DNA from: Ulvibacterium sp965248315
GTDB taxonomy: Bacteria; Bacteroidota; Bacteroidia; Flavobacteriales; Flavobacteriaceae
DNA: 64,000 bases
Direction: 5' to 3'
Assembly: GCF_965248315.1 (NCBI RefSeq)
Contig: NZ_CBDFIX010000002.1
Coordinates: 4,371,848 to 4,435,847 of the forward strand
A program made the translations under genes and the position numbers. The notes under the pieces are model-generated. The model ran no database searches, was not told where the DNA came from, and saw only the letters and a list, made by a program, of their open reading frames with translations. Below, one piece after another: positions 27,056 to 36,320 of this stretch (position 1 is its first letter; the number at the start of each line of letters is the position of its first letter).

Positions 27056-27664
27056 ATGGGGCTATTTGACAAACTATTTGGAGGTGGCAAAAAAGTTTCC
27101 AAGGAGACTGTGGAGACCAGAGGAGTGCATATGCCAGATCTTAACATCCCCGTTGACGAAAAATTTACCATCCACTTCAAAAAAAATGGTGGGAAATTCC
27201 TGTATTGCGATTCCTTTTCTGAAATTTCCGAGGCCTTAAAAAATATCGTTCAAGAAAATCACTGGCAGGAACATCAGTTCTTCGCAATGGACTCTAGATT
27301 GGAGGAAAGGTTCTCCAAAGAAGGAATTTCTTTTACCACGGACAATAAGAACAGTGAGGTATTTTTTACCACATGCGAACATCTAATTGCCCAAAATGGC
27401 TCCATATTGGTCTGCTCCAATCAACTAAATGAAAAAAAGCTTCATGAGCTTCCCTCCAATGTCATTGTTTTTGCAACTACGAGTCAGTTAGTAGAATCCA
27501 TCGGGGAAGGTCTAAAAACTATTAAAAAGAAATACGGTCACAGTATTCCGGCAAACATAACCACCTTAAAACACTTTCAAGCGACCGATCAAAACTCAAA
27601 TGATTTTTTAACTTACGGAAGCAGTTCCAAAAATCTGTATCTTTTACTTCTGGAAGACCTTTAG
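27056..27664 (+). CDS. LUD domain protein
   Basis: 202 residues. The pattern EVFFTTCEHLIAQNGSILV followed by VIVFATTSQLVESI matches the LUD (LutB/LutC/YkgG, DUF162) fold of lactate-utilisation proteins. It stands alone, without lutA or lutB neighbours, and sits between ftsH and cdsA, an arrangement I recall from other Flavobacteriaceae. A lactate role is therefore doubtful; true function unknown. Ends 1 bp before cdsA. Confidence 0.72.
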   Translation: MGLFDKLFGGGKKVSKETVETRGVHMPDLNIPVDEKFTIHFKKNGGKFLYCDSFSEISEALKNIVQENHWQEHQFFAMDSRLEERFSKEGISFTTDNKNSEVFFTTCEHLIAQNGSILVCSNQLNEKKLHELPSNVIVFATTSQLVESIGEGLKTIKKKYGHSIPANITTLKHFQATDQNSNDFLTYGSSSKNLYLLLLEDL

Positions 27665-27665
27665 T

Positions 27666-28469
27666 ATGAGAGAGATTTTTAGACGCGCCCTTACCGGAGC
27701 TGTTTACATTATATTGTTATTATCCGCTGTTTTTCTGAGCTCCGATGCCTTTGACTTTCTTTTTATGACATTTGGACTTGCATGTCTCTATGAGTATAAA
27801 CGGCTTGTACAATTACGCGGATACCATATTTTTCTCGCTTATTTGGCACTTTGGTGGGCATATATCTATTTGGTACATGACCTTTCATTGATATATGTTC
27901 TATTGTTTCTTACGATTACAGTAGATTTTATACTTCTTTTTTTCCTATTCTCAAAAAACAAAAATTTATTCAGCACTTTTAGAAAATTCGTCGTTGGACT
28001 TTTTTACATAGGGGGTGGATGTATTTTTTTGACCATGATTCCTTACAAGGACGATGATTTTGCCAAACTGCTCATAATGGGCATTTTTATTCTTATTTGG
28101 GTGAATGATACTTTTGCGTATTTGGTAGGTAGTCTTTTAGGACGTACAAAATTATATCCTTCAATTTCTCCAAAAAAAACCGTGGAAGGTACGGTCGGCG
28201 GTTTTATCTTTGCCATGGGTGCCGCCTATATCATCGGAAAGTATGAACCAATTATCGGCCCGATGCAGTGGATGATTTTGGCTATAGTCATTGTTATTTT
28301 TGGTAGCCTTGGAGATTTATTGGAATCGAAACTGAAACGCACCGCAGGCGTAAAGGACAGTGGAGCTATTCTGCCCGGTCACGGTGGTATGTTAGATCGT
28401 TTGGATAGTCTCATATTTGCGGCACCGTTCGCGTATGTAACCTTAATTATTTTTGCTTATGTTTCATAG
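27666..28469 (+). CDS. cdsA: phosphatidate cytidylyltransferase
   Basis: Makes CDP-diacylglycerol from phosphatidate and CTP. 267 residues with about seven membrane helices. The family signature near the C terminus is visible: SKLKRTAGVKDSG followed by LPGHGGMLDRLDS (about 222-250). It overlaps psd by 11 bp, and CdsA and Psd work at the two ends of phosphatidylethanolamine synthesis. Confidence 0.95.
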   Translation: MREIFRRALTGAVYIILLLSAVFLSSDAFDFLFMTFGLACLYEYKRLVQLRGYHIFLAYLALWWAYIYLVHDLSLIYVLLFLTITVDFILLFFLFSKNKNLFSTFRKFVVGLFYIGGGCIFLTMIPYKDDDFAKLLIMGIFILIWVNDTFAYLVGSLLGRTKLYPSISPKKTVEGTVGGFIFAMGAAYIIGKYEPIIGPMQWMILAIVIVIFGSLGDLLESKLKRTAGVKDSGAILPGHGGMLDRLDSLIFAAPFAYVTLIIFAYVS

Positions 28470-29142
28470 GGAAGGTCAAAAAATTATTCTTACAACTTTC
28501 TTTATAGTCTGTACCGCAGTATTACTATCCCAATTTTATATTAATACGGTTTGGCTACGGTTTGGGCTTCAAATCATTGCTTTGGTGTTTTTGATTCTGA
28601 TACTTCAGTTCTTTCGAAACCCAAAACGTAAAGTCCCAAAAAACTTCGATGAGATTTTGGCACCTGTAGACGGAAAAGTAGTTGTCATCGAAGAAGTGGA
28701 AGAAAACGAGTATTTTAAGGATAAACGCATCCAGGTTTCCATTTTTATGTCTCCTATCAATGTTCATGTAACCCGCTATCCTGTAAGCGGAAGCATAAAG
28801 TATTCCAAATACCATCCCGGAAAATATCTGGTGGCTTGGCATCCTAAATCCAGTACGGACAACGAGCGTACCACAGTTGTGGTACGTACTCCTAAATTTG
28901 GGGATATCCTATACCGACAAATTGCCGGGGCTATGGCCAGACGTATCATAAATTATGCGGAAGAAGGTGAGAGCGTACAACAGGGCGATGATGCAGGGTT
29001 TATAAAATTTGGCTCAAGAGTGGACTTGTTGTTACCTTTGGATAGTGTCGTGACCGTTAAACTGAACCAAAAGGTAGTAGGTGCAAAAACCTGTATAGCC
29101 ACAGTTGTGGACAAGGATGAAGAAGCAGAAATTACATACTGA
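28459..29142 (+). CDS. psd: phosphatidylserine decarboxylase family protein
   Basis: Converts phosphatidylserine to phosphatidylethanolamine. 227 residues, the short form of the family. Two hydrophobic helices at the N terminus, then LAPVDGKVVVIEE, SIFMSPINVHVTRYPVSG and, near residue 190, KFGSRVD. The Gly-Ser there is the expected self-cleavage site that makes the pyruvoyl group. ATG 28459 overlaps the cdsA end; a TTG two codons upstream is less likely. Confidence 0.93.
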   Translation: MFHREGQKIILTTFFIVCTAVLLSQFYINTVWLRFGLQIIALVFLILILQFFRNPKRKVPKNFDEILAPVDGKVVVIEEVEENEYFKDKRIQVSIFMSPINVHVTRYPVSGSIKYSKYHPGKYLVAWHPKSSTDNERTTVVVRTPKFGDILYRQIAGAMARRIINYAEEGESVQQGDDAGFIKFGSRVDLLLPLDSVVTVKLNQKVVGAKTCIATVVDKDEEAEITY

Positions 29143-29377
29143 TTTTTTGGAGGCCGTAGAGTTTGTGAACAACTATACAAAACCACTTCCTGCCGATCTT
29201 TTACTAAAGCTCTACGCCTATTATAAAATCGCAAACAAAAACTTTAGCAACCCCGGAAGTAAGACCCCGCTTATCAATGCTTTTAAAGCCAATGCCTTGA
29301 TTCAGGCCAAAAACATAGGTAGGGAGGAAGCCATGAAACAGTATACCAAATTGGTCAATAAGGAGATTAGGAAGTAG
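29117..29377 (+). CDS. acyl-CoA-binding protein
   Basis: 86 residues, the standard ACBP length. The four-helix bundle signature is clear: LLKLYAYYKIANKN, the PGSKTPLINAFKANA segment and a C-terminal helix EEAMKQYTKLVNKEI. It binds long-chain acyl-CoA in the cytoplasm. ATG 29117 lies inside the psd 3' end (26-bp overlap), tying it to the phospholipid operon cdsA-psd. ACBP is common in eukaryotes and patchy in bacteria, but frequent in Bacteroidota. Confidence 0.9.
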   Translation: MKKQKLHTDFLEAVEFVNNYTKPLPADLLLKLYAYYKIANKNFSNPGSKTPLINAFKANALIQAKNIGREEAMKQYTKLVNKEIRK

Positions 29378-29425
29378 TAAGTAGGCACTATAGAAAAAAC
29401 CAAGAAATGAGACCTGCAACTGGGC

Positions 29426-30187
29426 TCATTGATACAAGTCGTCAATATCCGCTTTACAAAGCTCAAAAAGAAAATTACCCATTTTTTCAGTTACATCCTT
29501 GTAAAAACGTTCTCCTTTTTCAGAGGTAGAATATATTGGGTTGCCCACTCCGGTATCCTCGCTGATTTGGGACCATTTGCGCTCCGCCCAGACCCAACCT
29601 TCGGAAAATGCCTTGATCTTGTATTTTTTTGAGGCTCCACTCCCCCATTTTTCCTTTGGCAATACCAATTCCGGTTTAAGATAAAGCATAAGGCTAGTCT
29701 CCATTTCATCGGCATGGTCGCCGCTTTCTTGAAAATAATCCGATTTATCAACAGCTTGTGGCCAGTTGGAAAAGCTAATAAACATTTTTGGGAATTTCAA
29801 TCCCAATTCTCGGACCAAGGGCTTGAAATTATTTCCACCATGACTATTAAAAATCAATAACTTATGAATTCCCTGACGATTCAACACCTCTACAACATCG
29901 CATAGGATGGCATACTGCGTACTGGGATTTAGGTTAATGTCCAAGTAGATATCGGATTGCCCCGTATTGACTCCAAAAGGAACTGTGGGGAGCACTATAA
30001 CCTTACCTCCCTTTTCCCAAGCTACCTTCGCCGATCCTGCCGCAAGAGCATCCGCTTCAAAATTGTCCGTGGCATACGGCAAATGATAATTGTGGGCTTC
30101 CGTGGCACCCCAAGGTAAAACGGCCAAATCAAAATTCGCGTCCTTAAGTGCATTCCAATTGGTCTCGGCCAAAATATAGGGTCTCAT
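29426..30187 (-). CDS. creatininase family protein
   Basis: 253 residues. Metal-binding motifs of the creatininase/creatinine amidohydrolase fold are visible: LPWGATEAHNYHLPYATDNFE near residue 24 (Glu, His, Asp ligands), FNSHGGN near residue 115 and DHADEMETSL near 157. The family also includes riboflavin-pathway FAPy deformylases and mycofactocin proteins, so substrate is open. Single gene on the minus strand. Confidence 0.85.
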   Translation of the reverse strand: MRPYILAETNWNALKDANFDLAVLPWGATEAHNYHLPYATDNFEADALAAGSAKVAWEKGGKVIVLPTVPFGVNTGQSDIYLDINLNPSTQYAILCDVVEVLNRQGIHKLLIFNSHGGNNFKPLVRELGLKFPKMFISFSNWPQAVDKSDYFQESGDHADEMETSLMLYLKPELVLPKEKWGSGASKKYKIKAFSEGWVWAERKWSQISEDTGVGNPIYSTSEKGERFYKDVTEKMGNFLFELCKADIDDLYQ

Positions 30188-30206
30188 ACTGTCTGGTTTT
30201 ATTGCA

Positions 30207-30214
30207 CAAACTTA
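30207..30214 (-). promoter_or_regulatory. candidate -7 element for the creatininase-like gene
   Basis: On the minus strand TAAGTTTG matches TAnnTTTG, 19 nt before the ATG at 30187. No -33 element with normal spacing is seen. Confidence 0.36.
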
Positions 30215-30347
30215 AAAAGCTATTCCTAAAATATAAATCCAATCGTTCAAAAAAATCAAAACACCATTGACAAATTCTTCAAAACTAATCTGGTTATCTC
30301 ATTAAATCCAGAAATTGAGCTAATCTTGATTAGTACATGCACAAAAT

Positions 30348-31133
30348 TTACTTTGTATACGGAATTGTTTTTAGGATATGATCAATAGCCTTTAGGCGCG
30401 CGCTTGTCTTTTTATTAGCATTTATAATCACCCAAGGGGCGTACGAAGTATTTGTTTTATCCAGCATTACTTCCTTATACTTGGTATATTCTTGCCAAAG
30501 TTCTTGGGCCCTTTCATCTACTGGGGACATTTTCCAACGCTTTAGATTACTTTCCTTAATGTCCTCAAAGCGTTTTTGCTGTTCTTCCTTTGTAATAGAA
30601 AAATAAAATTTGATCAAATAGGTATTTGATTGAATGATCATTTTCTCGAAATCATTCACTTGAGACATAAAAATGTTATACTCTTCCGGTGTACAAAAAC
30701 CGTTTACGGGCTCAACCACAGCTCTGTTGTACCAACTCCGGTCAAAGAAAACTATTTTACCGGGCTCAGGAAGATTATTCACATATCTTTGAAAATACCA
30801 CTGTCCTTTCTCATCTTCCGTTGGCTTGTTCAATGCTACTATTCTATAGTACCTAGGATTAATGTAAGCAGAAATTCGGCGGATCGCTCCTCCCTTTCCC
30901 GCAGCATCACGACCCTCGAACAAGACCACTATCTTTTTTCGATTTTCTATGGCCCAAGTCTGTAACTTGACCAACTCAACCTGACGTCTCCGCAAATTGG
31001 TTTCATATTGCGATTCCCTTAACGCCTTTTCCAAATCTAAGTGTTTACTTGCAAAAAGACTCCGTAAACCTATTTTACTATTTAACAATTTCAGATTTTC
31101 CTCGGATAAATCCAGGTCTTTAAGTGAATCCAT
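30348..31133 (-). CDS. polyphosphate kinase 2 (second of tandem pair)
   Basis: 261 residues. PPK2 family: Walker A in LFEGRDAAGKGGAIRR (Lys80), the substrate segment ALNKPTEDEKGQWYFQRY, and Walker B with lid in FFDRSWYNRAVVEPV. PPK2 enzymes phosphorylate NDPs or NMPs with polyphosphate, or run in reverse. It follows the other PPK2 copy by 1 bp. The two proteins share the core but differ in N and C termini, so they may have different nucleotide preferences. Confidence 0.92.
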   Translation of the reverse strand: MDSLKDLDLSEENLKLLNSKIGLRSLFASKHLDLEKALRESQYETNLRRRQVELVKLQTWAIENRKKIVVLFEGRDAAGKGGAIRRISAYINPRYYRIVALNKPTEDEKGQWYFQRYVNNLPEPGKIVFFDRSWYNRAVVEPVNGFCTPEEYNIFMSQVNDFEKMIIQSNTYLIKFYFSITKEEQQKRFEDIKESNLKRWKMSPVDERAQELWQEYTKYKEVMLDKTNTSYAPWVIINANKKTSARLKAIDHILKTIPYTK

Positions 31134-31134
31134 A

Positions 31135-31983
31135 TCAAATGTCTATTTGCTTTGCATTCCTATAATAGCGAACAATTACATTGGGATCGGGTTGAATCGG
31201 TATTTTTGAATAATCCTTCTCCCGGTAATCAAATTTTGAAAGTACATAGCGCATACTTTCTAAACGTGCAGTTTGTTTGTCATTGGTCTTTACTATAATC
31301 CAGGGGCTAAAATCGGTGTGGGTCTTCGTAAACATTTGTTCCTTGTAGTAGGTGTACTTGTCCCAAAGTTCCTGGCCTTTCATATCCACCGGACTAAACT
31401 TCCACTGCTTTAGCGGATTTCTAAGTCGGGCCGTAAACCTTTTTTTCTGTACTTCCTTGGAAATGGAAAACCAAAACTTGATCAATATGACGCCATCTTC
31501 GTAGAGCATATGTTCAAATCCGGGTACCTGGACCATAAATTGGGCATACTGTTCCTCATTACAAAAACCCATTACAGGTTCTACTACTGCCCTATTGTAC
31601 CAGCTTCTGTCAAAAAAAACGATTTCTCCGGGGTTGGGAAGTTCCTTGATATATCTTCTAAAATACCATTGTCCTTTTTCATTTTCTGTTGGTTTCGAAA
31701 GGGCAACAACCCTTGCTGTCCTAGGGTTCAAATGCTCATAGAAACGCTTTATGGAACCTCCTTTTCCGGCAGCATCCCTACCCTCAAAAAGAATGGCAAC
31801 ACGTAGATTGTTCTTGGAAACCCACTGTTGTAACGAGACCAATTCGCTTTGAAGTTTTATGAGCTCCAACTCATACTTCAGTTTTTTAACAACATTGTCA
31901 ATTTTTATGTTTTTCCTATTGGCAATATCAATTAAATCCTTTCTTGTTTTTACGCTTAATAAATCCTCAGAAGTGTATTGCAT
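31135..31983 (-). CDS. polyphosphate kinase 2 (first of tandem pair)
   Basis: 282 residues. Same core as its neighbour: Walker A ILFEGRDAAGKGGSIKR (Lys74), ALSKPTENEKGQWYFRRY and FFDRSWYNRAVVEPVMGF. The C terminus is longer, ending in IPIQPDPNVIVRYYRN, which I recall from class I PPK2. It is the upstream gene of a two-gene operon. A tandem duplication with later divergence is the simplest origin. Confidence 0.92.
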   Translation of the reverse strand: MQYTSEDLLSVKTRKDLIDIANRKNIKIDNVVKKLKYELELIKLQSELVSLQQWVSKNNLRVAILFEGRDAAGKGGSIKRFYEHLNPRTARVVALSKPTENEKGQWYFRRYIKELPNPGEIVFFDRSWYNRAVVEPVMGFCNEEQYAQFMVQVPGFEHMLYEDGVILIKFWFSISKEVQKKRFTARLRNPLKQWKFSPVDMKGQELWDKYTYYKEQMFTKTHTDFSPWIIVKTNDKQTARLESMRYVLSKFDYREKDYSKIPIQPDPNVIVRYYRNAKQIDI

Positions 31984-32171
31984 AGTAGTTGCCAGTTAGC
32001 AGAAACAATAATCGATTTAAACAATAGAAATACCGCTAGTTTAAAAAAGTAGTGGTCCCCCAATCGTTCAATAATTCTTCAAAATAGTGTTTTTATGTAA
32101 AACAGTTGGGGTGTAGCGACAGAATTAAACGGATTTTTGACAAAAAGATAAACTAAGGGTGGGAAAATTTT

Positions 32172-32768
32172 TTATTTGAATGGTCCAATCATAATATGCG
32201 CCCTAAAAGTCCCTGGATCCATTAACCATGGCATTCCTTTCTCATGGGGCTTGTCCGGTAATCCCGTGGATTCTGTAGTTGCAAAAGGCGTGTAGATAAC
32301 GTAGCGATATTGACCATCTGAAAGTTCCCCGGTAGTCTTGTCATAGGCTGCATCACTTCCAAAATACACGTACATCATGCTAGGTTCCTTGGGCATTTGA
32401 ATTTTACCGGCAGCTACTTCGGCTCCCCGGATTTCCCTTTTCTCCTTAAAATCCTTGCCCTGAGCTGAGAGTTCTCTTCCCCTTTTCATAAAGGGTTCCA
32501 GTTTCTTTGAATAGCAGGAGACACTAATGCCGTCCTTTTTAGGGTCATCGGCCAAACAGACCAGATTATTGGTGCCTTCGCGCAATACGACGAACTTGCC
32601 CGATTCATTATAACCATAAACCATGGTTCCGGCCTTTTCAACCTCAGGTGCAGGGAGCGTAGCTGTCTTAATTTGAATTTCAGCAGGAAGGATTTCGGGT
32701 TTCTCCGTTTCTTGACAAGAAAGTGGGATAAAAGCCAGTATAAGAAGGAAGGAAGTTAAACTTTTCAT
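32172..32768 (-). CDS. predicted lipoprotein, function unknown
   Basis: 198 residues. The signal sequence has lipobox IPLSC (Cys18), then a Pro/Glu-rich linker. The folded part has a segment MVYGYNESGKFVVLREGTNN (about 49-68), two cysteines (CLAD and SVSCYS) that could pair, and a C-terminal TFRAHIMIGPF. I do not recognise the family. Gaps of 188 bp and 168 bp on either side show it is a single gene. Confidence 0.7.
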   Translation of the reverse strand: MKSLTSFLLILAFIPLSCQETEKPEILPAEIQIKTATLPAPEVEKAGTMVYGYNESGKFVVLREGTNNLVCLADDPKKDGISVSCYSKKLEPFMKRGRELSAQGKDFKEKREIRGAEVAAGKIQMPKEPSMMYVYFGSDAAYDKTTGELSDGQYRYVIYTPFATTESTGLPDKPHEKGMPWLMDPGTFRAHIMIGPFK

Positions 32769-32936
32769 TGTAACCTAGTTTTCCTTAAAGATAAATATCC
32801 TGGAGGAGTTTTTCCATAGGGGAGACAAAAAGAATAACAAATACCGAAATTTGAAATGAATAGATACATTAAACCAGTCCGGCAAAACTACCATCAGCTA
32901 ATTCCATATACCAAACTATGTATGGTAACATATAAC

Positions 32937-35570
32937 TTACCCTAAACTCGTCAAGCTTTTTTCCAAAGTCTCGATTTTGGCTTTGGCATCCGCTGCCTTC
33001 TTTTTTTCAATGGCAACTACCTGCTCCGGAGCATTGTTTACAAAGCGTTCATTGGATAGTTTCTTTTGAACGGATTGCAAAAATCCTTTTGTATAGTTCA
33101 ACTCGTCCTGTATTTTTTTGATTTCCGCATCCACATCTATAGCCCCACCGATAGGGATAAAATATTCATTGCTCTTGACCCGAAAAGTCAATGCCCTTTC
33201 CAAACCGCTTTCTATATAACTAACTTTGGAAAGATGGGTCAATTTCTGAATGACTACGTCCCAAGCGTTCGAAACTTTTTCTTGGTTCAGAATGGACAGT
33301 TCCAGGGCTTCCTTCATAGGAATATTTTTTTCCTTTCGAATGGTACGAATACCCGAGATTACTTCGGAGGCAAAATTAAATCCCCTAATTAGTCCCTCGT
33401 CTACTTCTTCCTCTATTTTGGGCCACTGGGATATAATAAGTGCCTGTTGCGGATTTCGATAGGTAATACGTTGCCAAATCTCCTCGCTCAAAAAAGGCAT
33501 AAAGGGATGCAGCAATTTTAGATTTTGCTCAAACAGACGAATAATGGAGTCAAAGGTGGTTTTATCTACGGGTTGTTGGTAGGCCGGTTTTGAAATTTCC
33601 AAAAGCCAAGAACAGAAATCGTCCCAAATCAATTTATAAGTGGCCATTAATGCATCCGAAATACGATATTTGCTAAAATGATCCTCTATCTCCTTCAAAG
33701 TTTGGTTAAATTTGGCAGTATACCAGGCAACACCCAGCTTAGCGGCCTCCGGTTGGGGTAAATCCCTTACCTCCCATCCCTTCACCAAACGAAAGGCGTT
33801 CCAAACCTTATTGGCGAAGTTTTTTCCCTGCTGGCATAAATTCTCATCGAACAAAAGATCATTGCCAGCGGCGGAGCTCAACAAAAGTCCCACACGAACA
33901 CCACCAGCACCATACTCTTCTATTAATCTTAGGGCGTCCGGCGAGTTTCCCAAGGATTTGGACATTTTACGGCGTTGTTTATCCCTAACGATTCCAGTAA
34001 AATATACATTCTTGAAAGGGGGTTCCTTACGATATTCATAACCGGAGATAATCATGCGGGCTACCCAAAAAAAGATAATATCCGGTGCTGTGACCAAATC
34101 GCTCGTTGGATAATAATAGTTGATGTCTTTGCTATCAGGTTCCAAAATGCCGTTAAAAACGGTTATGGGCCATAACCAGGAGGAGAACCAGGTATCTACA
34201 ACATCCTCATCCTGCCTTAGATCGGCAATGGTCAAGTTAAGGTCATTGGATTTTTCTTGGGCCAACTGCAACGCATCATCAATGTTTTCGGAAACCACAA
34301 AATCATTTTGGCCATCTCCAAAATAGTATGCCGGTATTTGTTGCCCCCACCATAATTGGCGCGAAATGTTCCAATCGCGGATGTTCTCCATCCAATTGCG
34401 ATATAGATTTTCGAATTTTTTTGGAAAAAACTTTACCTCACGGGTTTCCAACACCGAACTTAAGGCCGGTTTTACAAGTTCTTCCATTTTCAAAAACCAC
34501 TGATCGGACAATCTTGGTTCTATTACCGCTTTGGTCCTTTCCGAAGTACCTACCTTATTTACGTAATTTTCGGTCTTTACCAAAAATCCCTTTTCTTCCA
34601 ACTCCTTGGCGATTTCCTTCCGTACCAAAAATCGATCTTTGCCTTCATAATGAAGACCAAAGGAATTTAAAGAGGCGTCCGGATTAAATATATCTATAAC
34701 CTCCAAATTGTGTTTTACACCCAAAGTCTGGTCATTTACATCGTGTGCAGGGGTTACTTTTAAGCATCCGGTACCAAATTCCAAATCAACATACTCGTCT
34801 TCAATAATTGGTATGGAACGATTACAAATAGGTACTATGGCCTTCTTACCTTTTAGATGCCGGTAACGTTCATCTTTGGGATTTATGCAAATGGCGGTAT
34901 CTCCCAGTATGGTCTCCGGACGCGTGGTAGCTATCGTTACTTTCTCCTTAGATCCTTCTATGGGATAGGACAAATAATAAAGCAAACCCTGTCTTTCCTC
35001 ATGGATCACTTCTTCGTCGGAAAGGGTAGTCTGGGCCTCAGGATCCCAATTTACCATGCGATGGCCCCTATATATCAATCCCTTATTAAAAAGATCCACA
35101 AAAATCTTGATGACAGAGTCTGACATGTTGTCATTCATGGTAAAAGCAGTTCTTTCCCAATCACAGGAACATCCCAATTTCTTTAACTGCTCCAGAATTA
35201 CCCCCCCGTAATTATGGGTCCAATCCCAAGCATGCTTCAAAAATTCTTCCCGGGATATGTCCGACTTGTTAATCCCCTGTTCCTTTAGTTTGGCCACCAC
35301 CTTTGCTTCGGTGGCTATGGAAGCATGGTCGGTTCCAGGAACCCAACAGGCATTCTTTCCCAAAAGTCGCGCTCTGCGTATTAGGACATCCTGAATGGTG
35401 TTATTGAGCATATGCCCCATGTGGAGTACCCCGGTAACATTCGGTGGAGGAATTACAATGGTATAAGGCTCCCTTTCGTCCGGCTCGGAATGAAAATACT
35501 TATGTTGCATCCAGTAGTCATACCAATGGTTTTCCACGGTATTAGGCTCGTATTTTGATGGGATATCCAT
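32937..35570 (-). CDS. valS: valine--tRNA ligase
   Basis: 877 residues from ATG 35570; an in-frame extension of 12 residues upstream is not family-like. Class I signatures: PPPNVTGVLHMGHM with the HIGH-type His50 and His53, and KMSKSLGN near residue 535. An editing domain lies between, an anticodon-binding domain follows, and the C-terminal coiled coil (IKKIQDELNYTKGFL onward) is characteristic of ValRS. Confidence 0.97.
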   Translation of the reverse strand: MDIPSKYEPNTVENHWYDYWMQHKYFHSEPDEREPYTIVIPPPNVTGVLHMGHMLNNTIQDVLIRRARLLGKNACWVPGTDHASIATEAKVVAKLKEQGINKSDISREEFLKHAWDWTHNYGGVILEQLKKLGCSCDWERTAFTMNDNMSDSVIKIFVDLFNKGLIYRGHRMVNWDPEAQTTLSDEEVIHEERQGLLYYLSYPIEGSKEKVTIATTRPETILGDTAICINPKDERYRHLKGKKAIVPICNRSIPIIEDEYVDLEFGTGCLKVTPAHDVNDQTLGVKHNLEVIDIFNPDASLNSFGLHYEGKDRFLVRKEIAKELEEKGFLVKTENYVNKVGTSERTKAVIEPRLSDQWFLKMEELVKPALSSVLETREVKFFPKKFENLYRNWMENIRDWNISRQLWWGQQIPAYYFGDGQNDFVVSENIDDALQLAQEKSNDLNLTIADLRQDEDVVDTWFSSWLWPITVFNGILEPDSKDINYYYPTSDLVTAPDIIFFWVARMIISGYEYRKEPPFKNVYFTGIVRDKQRRKMSKSLGNSPDALRLIEEYGAGGVRVGLLLSSAAGNDLLFDENLCQQGKNFANKVWNAFRLVKGWEVRDLPQPEAAKLGVAWYTAKFNQTLKEIEDHFSKYRISDALMATYKLIWDDFCSWLLEISKPAYQQPVDKTTFDSIIRLFEQNLKLLHPFMPFLSEEIWQRITYRNPQQALIISQWPKIEEEVDEGLIRGFNFASEVISGIRTIRKEKNIPMKEALELSILNQEKVSNAWDVVIQKLTHLSKVSYIESGLERALTFRVKSNEYFIPIGGAIDVDAEIKKIQDELNYTKGFLQSVQKKLSNERFVNNAPEQVVAIEKKKAADAKAKIETLEKSLTSLG

Positions 35571-35677
35571 TTTTTGGAATAGTTTTTGGTGAAATAACGG
35601 CGGCACTAAAAACCGTATTGAAGGTGAATGTTAAATATTGATAAGTTAAGGGCCTTTTGCCCAAGTTAAATACGAAA

Positions 35678-35707
35678 CAAAAATAAGTAACGTTAATAGA
35701 TAACAAA
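35678..35707 (-). promoter_or_regulatory. candidate promoter for valS
   Basis: On the minus strand: TTTG at 35707-35704, an 18-nt spacer, then TATTTTTG at 35685-35678, matching TAnnTTTG. This predicts a leader of about 100 nt before valS. I saw no T-box, which Gram-positive valS leaders often carry. Confidence 0.45.
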
Positions 35708-35712
35708 AGGAT

Positions 35713-35744
35713 TTTGCAGGTTCATCTGAAAAGATTTACTTTTG
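35713..35744 (+). promoter_or_regulatory. candidate promoter for the DUF1573 gene
   Basis: TTTG at 35713-35716, a 20-nt spacer and TACTTTTG at 35737-35744: both elements fit the Bacteroidota consensus. It lies 5 bp from the oppositely directed candidate valS promoter. The predicted leader is about 120 nt. Confidence 0.55.
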
Positions 35745-35869
35745 AGATTCACCCAAAACAAAAGATAGTGCAATTCCCGTAATGGATTCCTGCCAAAGAT
35801 TTACTGAAAAGCAGGTTCTGATTAACATGGAGTTGCATATGCCATTGAAAAACAATTAAAACTACGATT

Positions 35870-36259
35870 ATGAAAAAAATAGTACTTGTATTATTTATGG
35901 GCCTAATGGGTTTAGGCCTTACTGCTCAGGTAAAAGCCCCGAAAATTGAGTTTAAGGCCGAAACGGTAGACTATGGAACCATTGAAAAAGGCAGTGATGG
36001 TGTACGAGTCTTTGAATTCACAAACACCGGCGAAGCTCCATTGATCGTAAGCAAAGTAAGCTCTAGCTGTGGGTGCACGATTCCTAAAAAGCCAGAGGAG
36101 CCCATTTTACCAGGTAAGACAGGAGAAATTAAGGTGAAATATGACACCAATCGTGTAGGTCCTATACGAAAGGCAATTACGGTAATATCCAATGCGGACA
36201 CACCTACAAAAGTCTTAAAGATAAAAGGGGAAGTTAAAGCTCCTGAAGGAAAAAAATGA
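35870..36259 (+). CDS. secreted DUF1573 domain protein
   Basis: 129 residues. Signal peptide of about 20 residues ending at LTAQ. The single DUF1573 domain (about 25-125) is an immunoglobulin-like fold with the characteristic VSSSCGCTIPKKP and ILPGKTGEIKVKYDT. Role unknown; these proteins are abundant periplasmic or outer-membrane proteins in Bacteroidota. The promoter at 35713 and terminator at 36289 define a monocistronic unit. Confidence 0.86.
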   Translation: MKKIVLVLFMGLMGLGLTAQVKAPKIEFKAETVDYGTIEKGSDGVRVFEFTNTGEAPLIVSKVSSSCGCTIPKKPEEPILPGKTGEIKVKYDTNRVGPIRKAITVISNADTPTKVLKIKGEVKAPEGKK

Positions 36260-36288
36260 TTCACTACAGAATCTAAATGCCTTAAAAA

Positions 36289-36320
36289 GAAAAACCCTGA
36301 TTTTAAAATCAGGGTTTTTC
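36289..36320. terminator. bidirectional terminator, 32-bp perfect palindrome
   Basis: GAAAAACCCTGATTTT pairs perfectly with its complement. A and T runs on both sides allow termination in either direction. It sits between the convergent DUF1573 and protease genes and includes the protease stop codon (36309-36311). Confidence 0.8.

Noticed and set aside
27056..27664. LUD protein assigned to lactate oxidation
   Set aside because: No lutA or lutB partner and the gene sits in a protease/phospholipid cluster; only the fold is supported.
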